Part shown: in pieces, positions 23,520 to 35,264 of the stretch
How the letters are laid out: every line of letters starts with the position of its first letter
How positions within the stretch are numbered: the first letter of the stretch is position 1
Assembly: GCF_040954645.1 (NCBI RefSeq)
Contig: NC_092804.1
Coordinates: 93,504,862 to 93,568,861 of the forward strand
From: Diabrotica undecimpunctata
Taxonomy: Eukaryota; Arthropoda; Insecta; Coleoptera; Chrysomelidae
Length of the DNA: 64,000 nucleotides
Direction: 5' to 3'
Notes under the pieces: model-generated
Database searches by the model: none
Told to the model about the DNA's origin: nothing
The model's input: the letters and a program-made list of their open reading frames with translations, nothing else
Made by a program: the position numbers and the translations under genes

Positions 23520-23610
23520 AGGAAATTCATATTGGGATTCGAACTCACATACACCAGCGTATGAACCAAACACGTAAAATATTTGCCAATTAGACATGAC
23601 ACAAACGTAT
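23520..23610 (-). repeat. Possible tRNA-derived SINE fragment
   Basis: On the minus strand, GAGTTCGAATCCC is a good RNA polymerase III B box. A weak A-box-like TTGGCAAATATTT lies upstream. No clear acceptor stem forms. It may be a worn SINE head. Confidence 0.3.
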
Positions 23611-23744
23611 TTCAAAATTGACAGTTCTCGGTCATACAGTAATTTATTGAGATTATTATTTTGAAATACAAAAGTCCAAAATATGAACATGTAATAAATA
23701 ATACAAAACATATCACATAACTAATAATATTAATAAATATTATA

Positions 23745-23745
<1 letters not shown>

Positions 23746-23814
<69 letters not shown>

Positions 23815-23816
23815 AC
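23746..23816. repeat. (TA)n microsatellite
   Basis: An almost pure TA run of about 70 bp with one TTGTA interruption. Reading it as Ile-Tyr peptides is an artefact. Confidence 0.9.
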
Positions 23817-24016
23817 AAAAGGAACATTTTTATTCTCGAAAGAGGAAGAGAGAGATAATATATATTCTGTCTCTCTCTCTTACTCATTATCTTACATATG
23901 TAACGATTTCACTGATTCACTCCCGTACAAATTTCCAACGTAAAGCGCGGGTATAGAAGTATAACTTCAAAAATGCTGTTCCATCAGCTAAATTGCCCCA
24001 AAGGTCTCATGAAGTT

Positions 24017-25020
24017 ATTCGCGATTGAAACTGAATGTAGAGGGCAGGTCGATTGCAGTGTCATGGCCGATATAAATGGTATAAACAAACATAACAGTCT
24101 AATGTTTAACATTGCTTTTGCATGTTTAGTTTGATTTAAGATCAGTTATTTTTATCATTTAAAAATGGAAATTAGCCTAATGATATCTTTGAGTACTGTG
24201 GTGAAGCAAAGAGACCATTGGTTGAAGAGGAAGCAGTTTTCAAGTGATGAATTCTTAAATTTTAACTTTAATGTTTGGAACTGCCCTGTGTAATGATGAA
24301 TACAGAATTCTATATTTTGTGTATACCGGGGAACCCAGAGTATAATGTTTTGTGTAATGTTTAATATGAATTATTTTATATTATGCCTTATGTTTTTAAT
24401 ATGTTAATTTTTATTTTATACTATTTTTTGACATATGTAAGTACTTTATTGTATATTAACATAAATAAATAAGTTGAACTTGACTTTATTGTAAGATAGT
24501 TCATTTGATTACATGAAATCAACCTTAACTTGGAGAGTCACCAGTCAAAAAAGATCATAGCACATGATTTGTCTTTAAAAGATTACATAATAAATCATGA
24601 TGAAAAAACCTCATGATACTATCCCAACATGATATTTGTATTTCTGTTATTCAAGAAAATAAATTATGTATTCTCAGTATGTTATTGACTTAATGATAGT
24701 GGTGTTTTCTTTTTATTGATTTCCTCTTTTTCCTCAAGTTTTCCAGTTTAGGATAGAGAAATATCTGTTGTCGATCTTGAATTTGCATTGAGGAACAGAA
24801 CAATATCGATTTGATTTAAAATACTTTAACGTAGTCACAGAATATTGCTTTATAAAGAATATTCTTTGGCCATATACTGTGACGTAGTCATAATGCTGAA
24901 ATTTACTAAAAAAATTTAATAATTCTATTCAAATCAACAGCTGTCTGGTTTGTTTATACCACTTTTAGTAGTTTAAATTTATTCCGCCAGAGGTCAGATA
25001 CTTTGTTTTCAATCGCGAAT
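24017..25020 (+). repeat. 1-kb MITE-like repeat, copy 3 (complete)
   Basis: Begins ATTCGCGATTGAAAC and ends GTTTTCAATCGCGAAT, 14-15-bp inverted ends. It matches 9412-10424 in reverse over its full length, so the unit is a discrete dispersed repeat. It is noncoding. Flanks (GAAGTT on the left, GGTTAAC on the right) show no clear duplication. Confidence 0.75.
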
Positions 25021-25089
25021 GGTTAACGTTATGACAGTTCGTGAAGTTTGTATATGGTGTTGTTGTTTACGATTAAATAAATAATAAAA

Positions 25090-25294
25090 TGTAGTGTCGT
25101 AAGCTTAGATAGTGTGAACCCGACCTTAGGGTGTTAGCTGACGGCTGTCTGGCAACCGTCAGCTGTCAACCTAAAAAAAGGACACTTGTAAAATTGCTGT
25201 AAAAATATAAACATTTGTGTTCACCCTTTTAGCGATTATTTTTATAAAATAAAACTATTTACCGAAATTGTCGTATTATTACAAGGATACTACA
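25090..25294 (+). repeat. 5' LTR
   Basis: 205 bp, TG...CA ends, flanked by TAAAA. It contains a strong short hairpin, CTGACGGCTGTCTGGCAACCGTCAG, with stem CTGACGG, in U3. Confidence 0.93.
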
Positions 25295-28200
25295 ATTATT
25301 TGGCGACGAGAAAAGTTGTGGAAGTTTGGGTGAAGCACAAAATATTGTATTTTTTTACGGAAAGTTGAATTTGGAATTTGCAAGTCATGTCCTTGAACCA
25401 GGGTAATTCAGAAAACGTGGTTTTGCCAATCCAACCGACTGTTACAGTGGTTAATACTGGGAACATTTCGGCATTAGCAGTTTTCAAGCAAGGTGATGAT
25501 TTTGAAGTATTTGAAGAACGGCTAGACCAATTGTTTATGGCAAATATAATAGAGGGTACACGAAAGGTTGCTGTTTTACTTACCTTGTTAAGTGAAGAGG
25601 TATACAAGATTTTGAGAGACCTATCTAGCCCTGAGAAGCCGAATGGTAAAGACTTTGATACTTTAATACAGTTATTAAGACTACATTTTAAACCAAGAGT
25701 GTCTGTCTATCGCAGAAGGATTGTTTTCGATTCATTAAGACAGGGCCAAGAGTCTATTAATGATTGGTATTTAAGGGTTAAAAATGCAGCTACACAATGT
25801 GATTTTATGGACAAACTGATCTATAGAGTCCAAGATAAATTTGTAACAGGCATGAGGCCAGGTCATATATTGGACCGTTTGTGTGAGGAGAGTCCGTCCA
25901 AAAGTTTTCAAGAACTGTTAGAGATAGCTTTGAACAAAGAAGCAGCCTTGAGAGGACAGTCCAGAAATAATGCTGAAGTGAATAAGCTACAAGAAGTTAA
26001 ACAAAAAGCAAGTAGTACTTCTAGTAGTAATATTTCCAGAAATGGTGAGAAAATAGTGGAGAGACATAGTGATAAAGAGAGACATAGTGATCCAGAAGAC
26101 TTAAGGTGTAATTTCTGTAACAAAACCAAGCATAATTTTAGTAAATGTAAGTACCGAACATTTATTTGTAAAAAATGTGGCAAAAAGGGTCATATTATGG
26201 CAGCATGCAAATTAGAGCAGAATCATTTGGTGGAAGAGGAAGAAAATGAGAATATACTTTCATTGTACAACTTAACAGACATTCAACAAGTTAATTTTAT
26301 AAAGCCACTGTATATTCCAGTTGTAGTAGATGATAAGGTGTCCACACAGATGGAATTGGATACTGGAGCAGGTATTTCTTGCATGCCTCATAAGTTTTAT
26401 TTAGATAATTTAAGCTACATTCCTTTGAATAAAATAGGTATTAAATTAAAAACCTACTCTGGAGAAATTGTGAATCCAGAAGGGAAAATTACTGTAAAAA
26501 TTTCTATACAGAATGTTTCAAAAATTTGTAATTTTACAATAGTCAAGAAAGCTACTAAAATGTTGTTAGGTCGCGATATAATTAGTAAATTTAACATGTC
26601 TTTAAAAAATTCCAAAATAACAATTAATGACCTAGCTATTCAAAATAAAAACAATGAATTGGATAAAATATTGTCAAAATATTCAAAGCTGTTTCAAAGG
26701 GAGTTGGGTAGGTACAATGGGGAAAAAGTTACTTTAGAAATAGATGAAAATGTAAAACCAGTTTTCCACAAACCTCATCCCTTACCATTTGCTTTTCGGG
26801 AAAAGGTGGAGGTGGAACTAAAGCGGTTAGAGTCAGAGGGTGCTATTGAACGGGTAGATAATTCTCTGTGGGGAACACCATTAGTACCAGTTATGAAACC
26901 TAATGGCAAAGATATTCGTGTTTGCGCTAACTATAAAATCACAGTAAATAAATATTTAAAAGATTTCAACCATCCATTGCCCCGTATTGAGGACATTTTC
27001 GCCGCGTTACAAGGAGGACAAAAATATTCAAAACTCGATTTTCTCAATGCTTATAACCAGTTAGTACTAGATGATACAACTAGTGAGTTATTATCTTGGA
27101 GGACACCTCTAGGTATATATAGAATAAAGCGGTTACCTTATGGCACGAAGCCAGCCTGTTCTATTTTTCAAAATGTAATTGAAAAGGTTTTGCAGGGGTG
27201 TCGGGGTACAGTAAATTTTCTGGACGATGTAGTAGTAACAGGGAAAGACGATAGAGAGCATTTAGAAAACTTGGAGGAGGTGTTAAAGCGACTAGAAAGA
27301 GCAGGGTTTAGATTAAACGAAAAAAAATGCGAATTTTTCAAAGAAAACATTTATTATTTGGGACACAAAATATCACAAAATGGGTTGGAAAAAGACGAAG
27401 AAAAGGTAAGGGCAATCATAAGTGCTCCTAGACCCAAAAATATTACAGAGGTTAGGGCTTTCGCGGGAATGATAAATTATTATTCTCGTTTTTGTGAAAA
27501 TTTACAAGGGAAATTAAAACCCTTGTATGAGTTAGTAGGGAAAATGAAAAAATTTAAATGGACAAAACAATGTGATAATGCTTTTCAATATGCAAAGACT
27601 GAGTTAGCTTCACAAAAGATTTTAGTACATTATGACCCAGATAAACCAATTCGTTTAGCGTGTGATGCGAGTGATTATGCAATCGGAGGAGTTCTGTCTC
27701 ATGTTTTACCAGATGGGAGTGAGAGGCCTATATGCTATATCTCGAGGTTATTAAACAAAGCAGAGCGAAATTATTCTCAAATTATGAAGGAGGCTCTGGC
27801 TGTCTACTGGTCGGTATCTAAATTGTACCAATATTTGGCGGGACGGAAGTTCGAAATATTAAGTGATCACAAACCATTGAAATCGATCTTTGGTGAATAT
27901 AAAAGCCTACCGAAAATGGCGGCGGGTCGAATTCAAAGATGGTATTTATTTCTAGCTGGTTTTGATTACACTTTTAGGTTTATCAGAGGAGTGGATAACT
28001 CAAGAGCAGATGCGTTGTCACGATTGCCTTTACAGGATGATTATGAAAATGATGAGCCTGAATATGATTATTTAAACATGGTTAAGAGTTTAATACCTAT
28101 AGATTCAATAAAACTGAGATCAGAATCAAGAAAAGATCCAATTTTGGGCAAAGTGTTCAATTTTATTAGATATGGATTTCCGAAGCATACAGAAAATGAA

Positions 28201-28616
28201 CTATTGAAACCATTTATAGCTAGGAGGCAGGAGCTTTTTATTGAGCAAGGAATTATAATGTGGGGGTATCGCGCGGTAATTCCTGTTGCACTGAGAGTGC
28301 AGTTACTTAAAGAAATACACAGTAATCATGAAGGTATGACGAAGATGAAGTCCAGCGCCCGTTCCTATTTCTGGTGGCCATCGCTAGATAACGAGATTGA
28401 GCAGCAGGTCAATAACTGTAAAGTTTGTTGCCAATTGCGGCCAGATCCGCCTAAGGCTAAGCTGATGAAGTCACTGAAGTCTCACTACATTTATGAAAAA
28501 ATACATGCTGATTTTCTAGGGCCCATTAGGACAAAGACAATTTTAATTATTGTGGACACATACACTAAATGGCCAGAGGTATTCGTGATGAACACACCTG
28601 ATTCAGAAAATACTAT

Positions 28617-29958
28617 ATATATTTAGGGATTCTACAGTATTCACTGCCTTCCCTCGCTCAACCGTTTCCATCTCTCTCTGTTGTTCCATTCTCCATCGTT
28701 CAGTCCTCTCTTACTCATGGCGTCGTCTACTTCGTTCCTCCAGGATTTTCGGGGTCGTCCTCTTTTCCTCCTTCCTATGGGGCTCCATTCGGTTATTTTC
28801 TTTATCCATCTGCTGTCGCTAGTTCTTCTTACATGTCCATACCACTTTAGTCTTTTTTGTTCTATATATGTTAGTATGTCTGTTTCTATTGATGTTCTTT
28901 GCTTTATTTCGTCATTACTTCTCCTATCCATTCTTGTTACTCTGCAGCATCTTCGCAGGCATTCCATCTCTGTTGCTACTATCTTACTGCTGGTTTTCTT
29001 GTTTATGATCCAATTTTCAGCCCCATATGTCATAATACTTCGCACTAATGTTTTATAAATCTGCGTTTTTGTTTTCATATTTAGGTGTCTATCCCACCAT
29101 ACTGAGTTAAGTTGTCGGATTGCTGTTCTTGTTTGTCCTAATCTTTGTGTAATTTCTTCCTCTGTTGTTGCCTTTTTCGTGATTATAAACCCCAGGTATT
29201 TGAATTTATCCTTTCCTTTGATTGTTACGTTGTCATCAATCTGTAGATCTTCTATGTCTTCTTCACTTGTAGATAGGTACTCTGTTTTCGCGAGGTTAAT
29301 ATCTAGGCCAGCCTTGGTATATTCTTCTTGTAGTTTTTTCATCATGTAGCTGAGGTCGTCTTGGTCTTGTGCAATCACTACTTGATCGTCTGCAAAACTT
29401 AATGTATATAGGTATTCGTTCCGTACCGGTACTCCCATGCCTTCGCATTTTCTTTTCCATGTAGTCAAGGCTTTCTCTAAGTATATTTTGAATAGGGTTG
29501 GAGATGTGGAACAACCCTGCAGGAGCCCTTTTGTTGTGGTGAAGTCTCCTATGATTCTTGTTCCCATTTTAATGGACACTTTATTTTCTTTATACAGAGC
29601 TTTTGTAGCTTCTATGAGTTCCGTCTGTATTTCTAATTTGTACATTGCCTCCCATGTTCTGACCTTGGTACAGAGTCATACGCCTTTCTCAGGTCCACAA
29701 ATGCCAAGTGTATATCTCTATTTTTTGCTTTTTTCTTTTCCAACAGTTGTTCCAGTGTGTATATGTGGTCTATGCATGATCTTCCTGCCGTGAAGCCTGC
29801 CTGATCCTCTCCGATTTTGCCTTTTATCGCTTGCTCTATCTTTTCTCGTAGTATCTTCCCATATAATCTTCCTATTGATGATATTACGCTTATTCCTCTG
29901 TAGTTTTCGCATCGTTTTCTATCTCTTTTCTTAAATATAGATGTCATATATGCCGCCG
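28617..29958 (-). mobile_element. 5'-truncated LINE inserted antisense, 14-bp target duplication
   Basis: The 14-mer TCAGAAAATACTAT flanks it at 28603-28616 and 29959-29972. The LINE 3' end (CCCTAAATATAT on the minus strand) is at 28617 and its truncated 5' end at 29958. Very similar to the shorter copy at 5115-5838, so the same family was active at both sites. Confidence 0.93.
28641..29947 (-). pseudogene. RTE-like LINE reverse transcriptase, partial, one frameshift
   Basis: 29947-29633 carries the early RT motifs (CENYRGISVISSIGRLYGKI, EDQAGFTAGRSCIDH, DLRKAYDSV). The frame then changes near 29640-29655. 29645-28641 carries QGCSTSPTLFKIYL, the catalytic SFADDQVV, YLGFIIT, MTYGAENWI and the basic GRRKRGRPRKSW tail. 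The endonuclease is missing. RT copies the element RNA at the target site. The RTE assignment is by overall look only. Confidence 0.85.
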
Positions 29959-30852
29959 TCAGAAAATACTATTAGTAGATTTAGGGAATGTTTTTCACGT
30001 TTTGGTATACCGCGTATAGTAGAAACGGATAATGGGACCCAATTTACATCCGAAAACTTTATTGATTTTTTGAGTAATAACGGAGTTAAGTTTGTAACAT
30101 CTCCACCCTCTCATCCCTCAACTAACGGGTTTGCAGAAAACTGTGTTAAATCGGTTAAATTAGGATTAAAAAAAGCTCTTTCAGATGAAAAAAATAAAAA
30201 TGTGCAACTGGAAACTTTGATTTACAGATATTTATTTTCATATAGAAATTCGATACATGCTACTACTGGTATGTCACCTAGCAGTATGATGTTTAAAACT
30301 AAGGTACGTACACGTTTAGATTTATTGTCTCTAAAAGGGATTTCATCAAAAGAAAAAGCTGAAAATCAAATTTTAAATTATAAAGGAAAAAGAGAAGATA
30401 GTTTTGTAGAGGGGGATAGAGTTTGGTGCAGGGACTATCCAAATCCAAATAGAAAAATATGGGTAGAGAATGTAATAGATGAAGTTTTAAATGATAGGAT
30501 TTATTTGTGTAAACTGATTCATGAGAATTTGATTTGGAAGAGGCATTTGAATCAAATTCGGCGGAATCAATCGGATGTAGTGGAGGATCAGGTTGAAAAA
30601 GTTTATAGGGAAGGTCTATACATTTGAATGTCCAACCAAAATTGTTATTAAACGAGTCAATAAACGAGCCCTATTCTCAAACGAATGAGACTCTGGGACA
30701 GGAAGAAATTAAAATCAATGCAAGTTTAGCTGATCAGCCTTATCCTCAGATTGCATCTGAAGTTACAACTGAAAAGGGTCAGGTTAATATAAGTGAACGA
30801 CCAAAGCGTAATATTAAACCACCCCAGCGCTTGAATTTGTGAGGAGAGGTAT

Positions 30853-31057
30853 TGTAGTGTCGTAAGCTTAGATAGTGTGAACCCGACCTTAGGGTGTTAG
30901 CTGACGGCTGTCTGGCAACCGTCAGCTGTCAACCTAAAAAAAGGACACTTGTAAAATTGCTGTAAAAATATAAACATTTGTGTTCACCCTTTTAGCGGGT
31001 ATTTTAGTAAAATAAAACTATTTACCGAAATTGTCGTATTATTACAAGGATACTACA
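30853..31057 (+). repeat. 3' LTR
   Basis: 205 bp, same as the 5' LTR, followed by the TAAAA duplication. Confidence 0.93.
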
Positions 31058-31063
31058 TAAAAT

Positions 31064-31166
31064 ATGGCAGAAAAATACGGATCTTGGACTGTTTGTGCGG
31101 TAAAAAACGAATTAAGGAGAAGGAATGTCAAAGTTACTGGAAAAAAGGAAGCTCTTATCGAAAGGT
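31064..31166 (+). CDS. SAP-domain first exon of an unidentified gene
   Basis: ATG at 31064 opens MAEKYGSWTVCAVKNELRR, continuing NVKVTGKKEALIER. This matches the SAP helix-loop-helix pattern (a DNA/chromatin-binding motif). The frame runs to a GT donor (AAAG|GTAAAC) near 31166. Too short to stand alone. I could not place the next exon. Similar SAP starts are found in some insect transposon proteins as well as host chromatin proteins, so either origin is possible. An LTR retrotransposon sits 7 bp upstream and has displaced the original promoter or 5' UTR. Confidence 0.5.
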
Positions 31167-31792
31167 AAACTATATTAATCATATTCTTAATGTTTTATTT
31201 CTATAGCTCAGACCAAAATAAAAATATTTATGTTCATCTGAGTTTTATAGTGAAGTATTTGTATTTGGGTTTCAGCTAATACAGTCATGTAACGTAACAG
31301 TGGTGACTTTTGTATGTTAGTATATTAAATTAATTTAATATAAAAACATACAACAGAAGTCTTTACTTCATTTTAATATGTTATACCCACAGATCACCGT
31401 TATTAGTGGTCTGTGGTTATACCTATGGCATACAGCCAACTACAGGGTTTTCCCTGTTAAATTCTTATTAAATATGGCTGTAACGAAATATTCCAGAAAA
31501 ACATAGGTATTTTAACAAATACGTGCATTTATTTTCGGCACATATTTATCCCTTCTTATTGCTATAATCCACTTTTTTTGTCATCAGAATATCTTTGGGA
31601 AACCTGTGTCCTGATGTTCTCGATGAGCACAAAGGCACAAAACAACATTGAGACATTTTATTTTCTCAAATTAAATTCACACAGCCAAATAAACGCAATA
31701 TTTACTTACAAGTAAATTGATTTGAAGAGTTAACGTGACCTCCAACTATACAAGCGCCTCCTACGTTTAGCTTTTCAGATTAGCTACCATTA
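31167..31792. other. Stretch without recognised gene
   Basis: AT-rich. A hairpin-forming stretch lies near 31384-31425 (CCCACAGATCAC...GTGGTCTGTGG). Whether this is intron of the SAP gene cannot be told. Confidence 0.3.
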
Positions 31793-31883
31793 GCCGTGAT
31801 CGTCTAGTCAAGTCTAGTGGACTAGTTGTTCTGATCCCACGTTGTGGCCGTGGTAACCCAGGTTCGAATTCCTGGTCACGGCA
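31793..31883 (+). tRNA. tRNA-His (GUG)-like pseudogene with an enlarged D arm
   Basis: Acceptor stem GCCGTGA/TCACGGC pairs perfectly. The anticodon arm CCACG-TTGTGGC-CGTGG gives anticodon GTG (His). The T arm CCAGG...CCTGG is intact but the loop TTCGAATT has 8 bases rather than 7. The D arm is about 18 nt too long and shows a duplicated GTCTAGT. Total is 91 nt against about 72 for an ordinary tRNA-His. A CA follows the acceptor in the DNA. No T run for polymerase III termination lies directly after it. Most likely a pseudogene or the head of a SINE. Confidence 0.75.
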
Positions 31884-32537
31884 ATGTGCTAACATGTCAA
31901 GGTGAGGCATTTTTTTTAATATTTAAAAATATAAATTACTGTGTTTAAAACAATAAAATGTATTTTGAACAAAATTTTACAAAAAGGTGTATATAAAAAA
32001 ATACTGAAAAAATGAAAAAATTATTGTTGGAAATGAAAAATTCGATAATAGGGTAGGATTAAAATAATACTTTTGTTTATCTATATAAAAATAACGATTT
32101 TACAAATTTTTAACGGAGTTTAGAATAAAAATTTTACAACAGCGATTCATTGCTCAGTTTTTGAAGTTTATATGCGTATATTAACGCGTGTCTTTTTGTG
32201 TAACAAACATTTGTTATTTATAGAAAATGACAGCAAATACAAAATAAGTGATTGATATGATCATGGGTAATCTTTCATTTTTCCGGCTGTATGTAAACCC
32301 TTAGACAAGGAAAGAGAGTGACCAAGGACACTAAATACAGATAGGATTGATTTTGTGATGATTTTGTCCTATGCTCTAATGTAAGAAATGCATTGTGTTG
32401 AGTGTGACGTAGGCGTGGGGATTCGTGGTTGACATTTCTTATTGTTTTATATAGAATAGTTGTGCTTTGTTGTGATTTAACTGCCTTATAAGACTATTTA
32501 ATTATTGTTTCTATATCAATTTACTTGTATAAACAAA
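31884..32537. other. AT-rich stretch without recognised gene
   Basis: No domain-bearing frame. It may contain the promoter of the following THAP gene, but no clear TATA or initiator can be singled out. Confidence 0.3.
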
Positions 32538-34249
32538 ATGGGTGGTAATAGATGTGCCATATATGGTTGTGACAATAATTTTAAGAGTGTGAAAACCAAG
32601 AAACCGCCTGGGTACTAGCGTAATAAGCCGGAACCATGTCTACGGAGATGAAATTTATATCAATGAATTCTGCTTCACTTACTAATGATTGTGCAATGAT
32701 TTTTATTCGGTGCAAAACGTTCTTTTTTATGTAATTTCCATTTAAAATATGTCCGATTTTTAAAAGCCACCGCCATTATTTACCATGAAACAATGAGAAA
32801 TGACAGGAATGACCACGATACACAGACTAATTAAAACCTCAATTTAATCACTTTCAACGCCACCAAGTACGAATTTAATGTATCGAAACTCCGAACAACA
32901 AACAAGGAGCAAATAAATTTTAGGTTCCCACGTGACGTAGCTGCGCGGCCGAACCAAATTTAGCGACGACAATCTGCATACCGTTTAGTCTGTGTATCGT
33001 GGGAATGACAACTGTTTCTTATGGTCAAGGTCAAGAAGGGTAATTTTAACCAGTGTTGCCATAGTTATTCAAAATTATGTTTTCTAATGAAAAATAAAAA
33101 TTTACCTAAAACGTAAAGTTTATAAATTACTACCTACTTTTAACTGAAAATTATAGCTTTTTTACAAGGGTCAGGTTAGATTTGGTTACGTTACTTTACG
33201 TTTATTATCACGTTTTCTTATAAAAAATAAAAATTTTGATTTTTAATTATACAAAATTTTATTCTTATTACTGCTTTTTTTACCAGCGTTAGGTTAGATT
33301 TGGTAACGTTGGTTTAGTTTTAATTTCATGTTTTCTTATGAAATATAAAAATTTTGATTTTTAATTATATTATAAAATTTTATTTATTTATATTACTGCT
33401 TTTTTTTACCAGTGTTAGGTTAGATTTGGTTACGTTGGTTTAGTTTTAATTTCATGTTTTCTTATGAAATATAAAATTTTTTATTTTTAATTATATTATA
33501 ACATTTTATTCTTATTACTGCTTTTTTTACCAGTGTTAGGTTAGATTTGGTTTATTGGTTTACATTTTTAATAATAAAATAAGACGATGGTTAACGGGTA
33601 CTCGTTTTGCACGTGGTTATTAAGATTGCATCTACCTGTTTTAATTAAGGTACTTTTCATGAATTTTTTAGATTTTTTAAAGGTTAAAACTGGCAACAAT
33701 GTCAAAAGTACATAAAATTTAACTTCTTGCGCATGGCCGCCATATTGTTTTGATATATTAAAAATCTTGATTATTTAAAACAATTTTACCCATTTTTTCA
33801 TAATTTAACAGTAAAAAACAGTGATATTTAATATGTTTTAGTTACGTTTTTTTTATTAAGACATGTATATATACTTTTATTTGCTTTTTATGTTAATTTT
33901 TTTTATTTATAGTACTTTTTTTTATTTTTTCTGTATTTTAGATTATTTGGGCACTTTTACTAGTTTAAAGCAAAGAAAACATTAAAATTTGAGGTTTTTT
34001 TTCACTTTTTTGGCTAAGTCCACAAAAAATTTGGCATTTTTGAGGCGTTCCGGCTTACTAAATAATTACCTATGCCTGTTATTTTTCACAGTTTTCCAAA
34101 AGGAAAGGATTTAGTGTCGAAAACTATAAGAGCTGAATGGGTTAACCGATGCAGAAGAGCTGATAATTTTAATCCTGATTCTAAGAGTAGAATATGCTCT
34201 GTTTATTTTACAAACAATGACTATGAAGAGATCTTCAAAATGAATTATT
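32538..34249 (+). CDS. Two-exon THAP zinc-finger gene, short, last zinc ligand changed
   Basis: Exon 1 (32538-32613) starts MGGNRCAIYGCDNNF and ends at a GG|GTACTA donor. Exon 2 starts after TTTTTCACAG at about 34095 with matching phase and reads FPKGKDLVSK, AEWVNRCRRADNF, SRICSVYFTNNDYEE, to a TAG at 34249. This is the C2CH layout of a THAP domain (DNA-binding, found in P-element transposases and host regulators), with CAIYGC as the first pair. The expected Cys-x2-His reads Cys-Ser-Val-Tyr, so the final His ligand is Tyr. The predicted product is only about 80 residues. The intron of about 1.5 kb is filled with repeats. Either a small THAP gene or a relic. Confidence 0.5.
32814..33001. mobile_element. 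hAT-like MITE, 188 bp
   Basis: Perfect 17-bp inverted ends CACGATACACAGACTAA, flanked by an 8-bp duplication GGAATGAC (32806-32813 and 33002-33009). The 8-bp duplication points to a hAT-type mover. It sits in the THAP intron. Confidence 0.9.
33160..33580. repeat. Tandem repeat, about 120-bp unit, four copies
   Basis: The phrase GTTAGGTTAGATTTGGT (with small changes) recurs near 33171, 33290, 33413 and 33535, with TTTTCTTATGAAATATAAA-like filler between. It lies in the THAP intron. Confidence 0.8.
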
Positions 34250-34741
34250 AGGTAAAATAAAAAAGCAATAAAATGCCTATAAATTTTTTTTATATATATA
34301 CAGTTATTAATGTTATTCGAAATAAATATAACAAATGAATACTGTTTAGTGGACAATAAACCAATCATTCAAAAAATTTGTTTGCTTTTATCACGTCCCC
34401 TAATTCCTAATCCTAGTTTATTGTATAAAAGTTATTGACCTATGTATAAAAGTTCCATAAATTAAAAGACTGTCATTTTTTTAAATCTTTTTTGTACGTC
34501 TTGCATAATGTTATGTAAAATAAATAAAAATAGAAAATTAAACTAAAATTATGATTACTATTATTTGGAATTTAATTATGTAGTTTTATATTGTTCTTAT
34601 TGGCCTAGGTGATACGCCACTGGTATACGTGTTTGGTGCTCACTCGGCTTCACTGTTGTTATCGTTGCGGTCACTCCTTTGACGAGTAGAATTCCCTACT
34701 CTAAGAGTCAACCGTTCTTGAAACCAGACAAGTTGTTTTGT

Positions 34742-34850
34742 CTATTTATTAACCTTAACTGTGTATTCATTGTACCATGGACCGTAACCTTGGCTTGATG
34801 TGATCTTGATGGAATGGTTTCGTAGCATGGTACAATGAATACAGAAGGTA
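34742..34850. repeat. Short inverted repeat
   Basis: TGTATTCATTGTACCATG (about 34760) and its reverse complement (about 34828) enclose some 50 bp. The palindrome creates a spurious minus-strand frame. No element assigned. Confidence 0.5.
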
Positions 34851-35264
34851 TGATATTGCGCATGACATTTGACAGCTGGCCCAGGAGTGTGACGTAGTAA
34901 AGACCGCTCGAACCACCTCGAACCCAATAACGTATAACGTTGTACTATCTAATAGAGAGATATCGCAAGTGCATTTTTATCGCACGCTAATAGCGGAATA
35001 CGCTATTTTGACATGTACGCAAGCGCATAGTGAATGTTACGTTAATAACGGATAAGGGCTTCCGCTATTTGGGTCGAAATAAGGGGTGGTAATTACGTTA
35101 AACGATAATTTGACATTTCGCATAAAACATAAAAATATTTGATAGAATACAAATTTAGAAACTAAAAACTGTGACTGTGGATCAAGTGGATGATCTTGTT
35201 TGGCAATCTAACCTTATCTATGTTGTTTGGTTTGTTTTGAGAAACACGTGTGTTCTTATTTTGT

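Larger units (their letters stand above)
25387..30839 (+). pseudogene. gag-pol: Gag-Pol polyprotein in a single frame, split by a LINE and one late frameshift
   Basis: I take the ATG at 25387 as the start. Gag capsid-like region (residues about 40-200), then two CX2CX4HX4C zinc knuckles from about residue 244. Aspartic protease LDTGAGISCM near 328. Reverse transcriptase with FLDDVVVTG near 616. RNase H CDASDYAIGGV near 763. Integrase HHCC finger near 980-1020, first catalytic Asp in ADFLGP near 1045. The LINE at 28617-29958 splits the integrase. The remaining catalytic core (ETDNGTQF and NGFAENCVK) resumes after 29972. Near 30620 the frame shifts once more before the tail (ERPKRNIKPPQRLNL, end 30839). 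Gag and Pol share one frame without a stop, unlike the first element in the window. Confidence 0.88.
25090..31057 (+). mobile_element. Full-length LTR retrotransposon, interrupted by a LINE
   Basis: Two 205-bp LTRs (25090-25294, 30853-31057) begin TGTAGTG and end TACTACA. They are nearly identical, with differences only around the GCGATTATTT/GCGGGTATTT region. The 5-bp TAAAA flanks both sides (25085-25089 and 31058-31062). A purine tract (GAGGAGAGG) precedes the 3' LTR. TTGGCGACGAG after the 5' LTR is the likely primer-binding site. The insertion landed just upstream of the ATG of the SAP exon at 31064. Confidence 0.93.

Noticed and set aside
33160..33580. GTTAGGTTAG phrases as interstitial telomere repeats (TTAGG)
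   Set aside because: Only about two TTAGG-like words per 120-bp unit. This is an ordinary tandem repeat.
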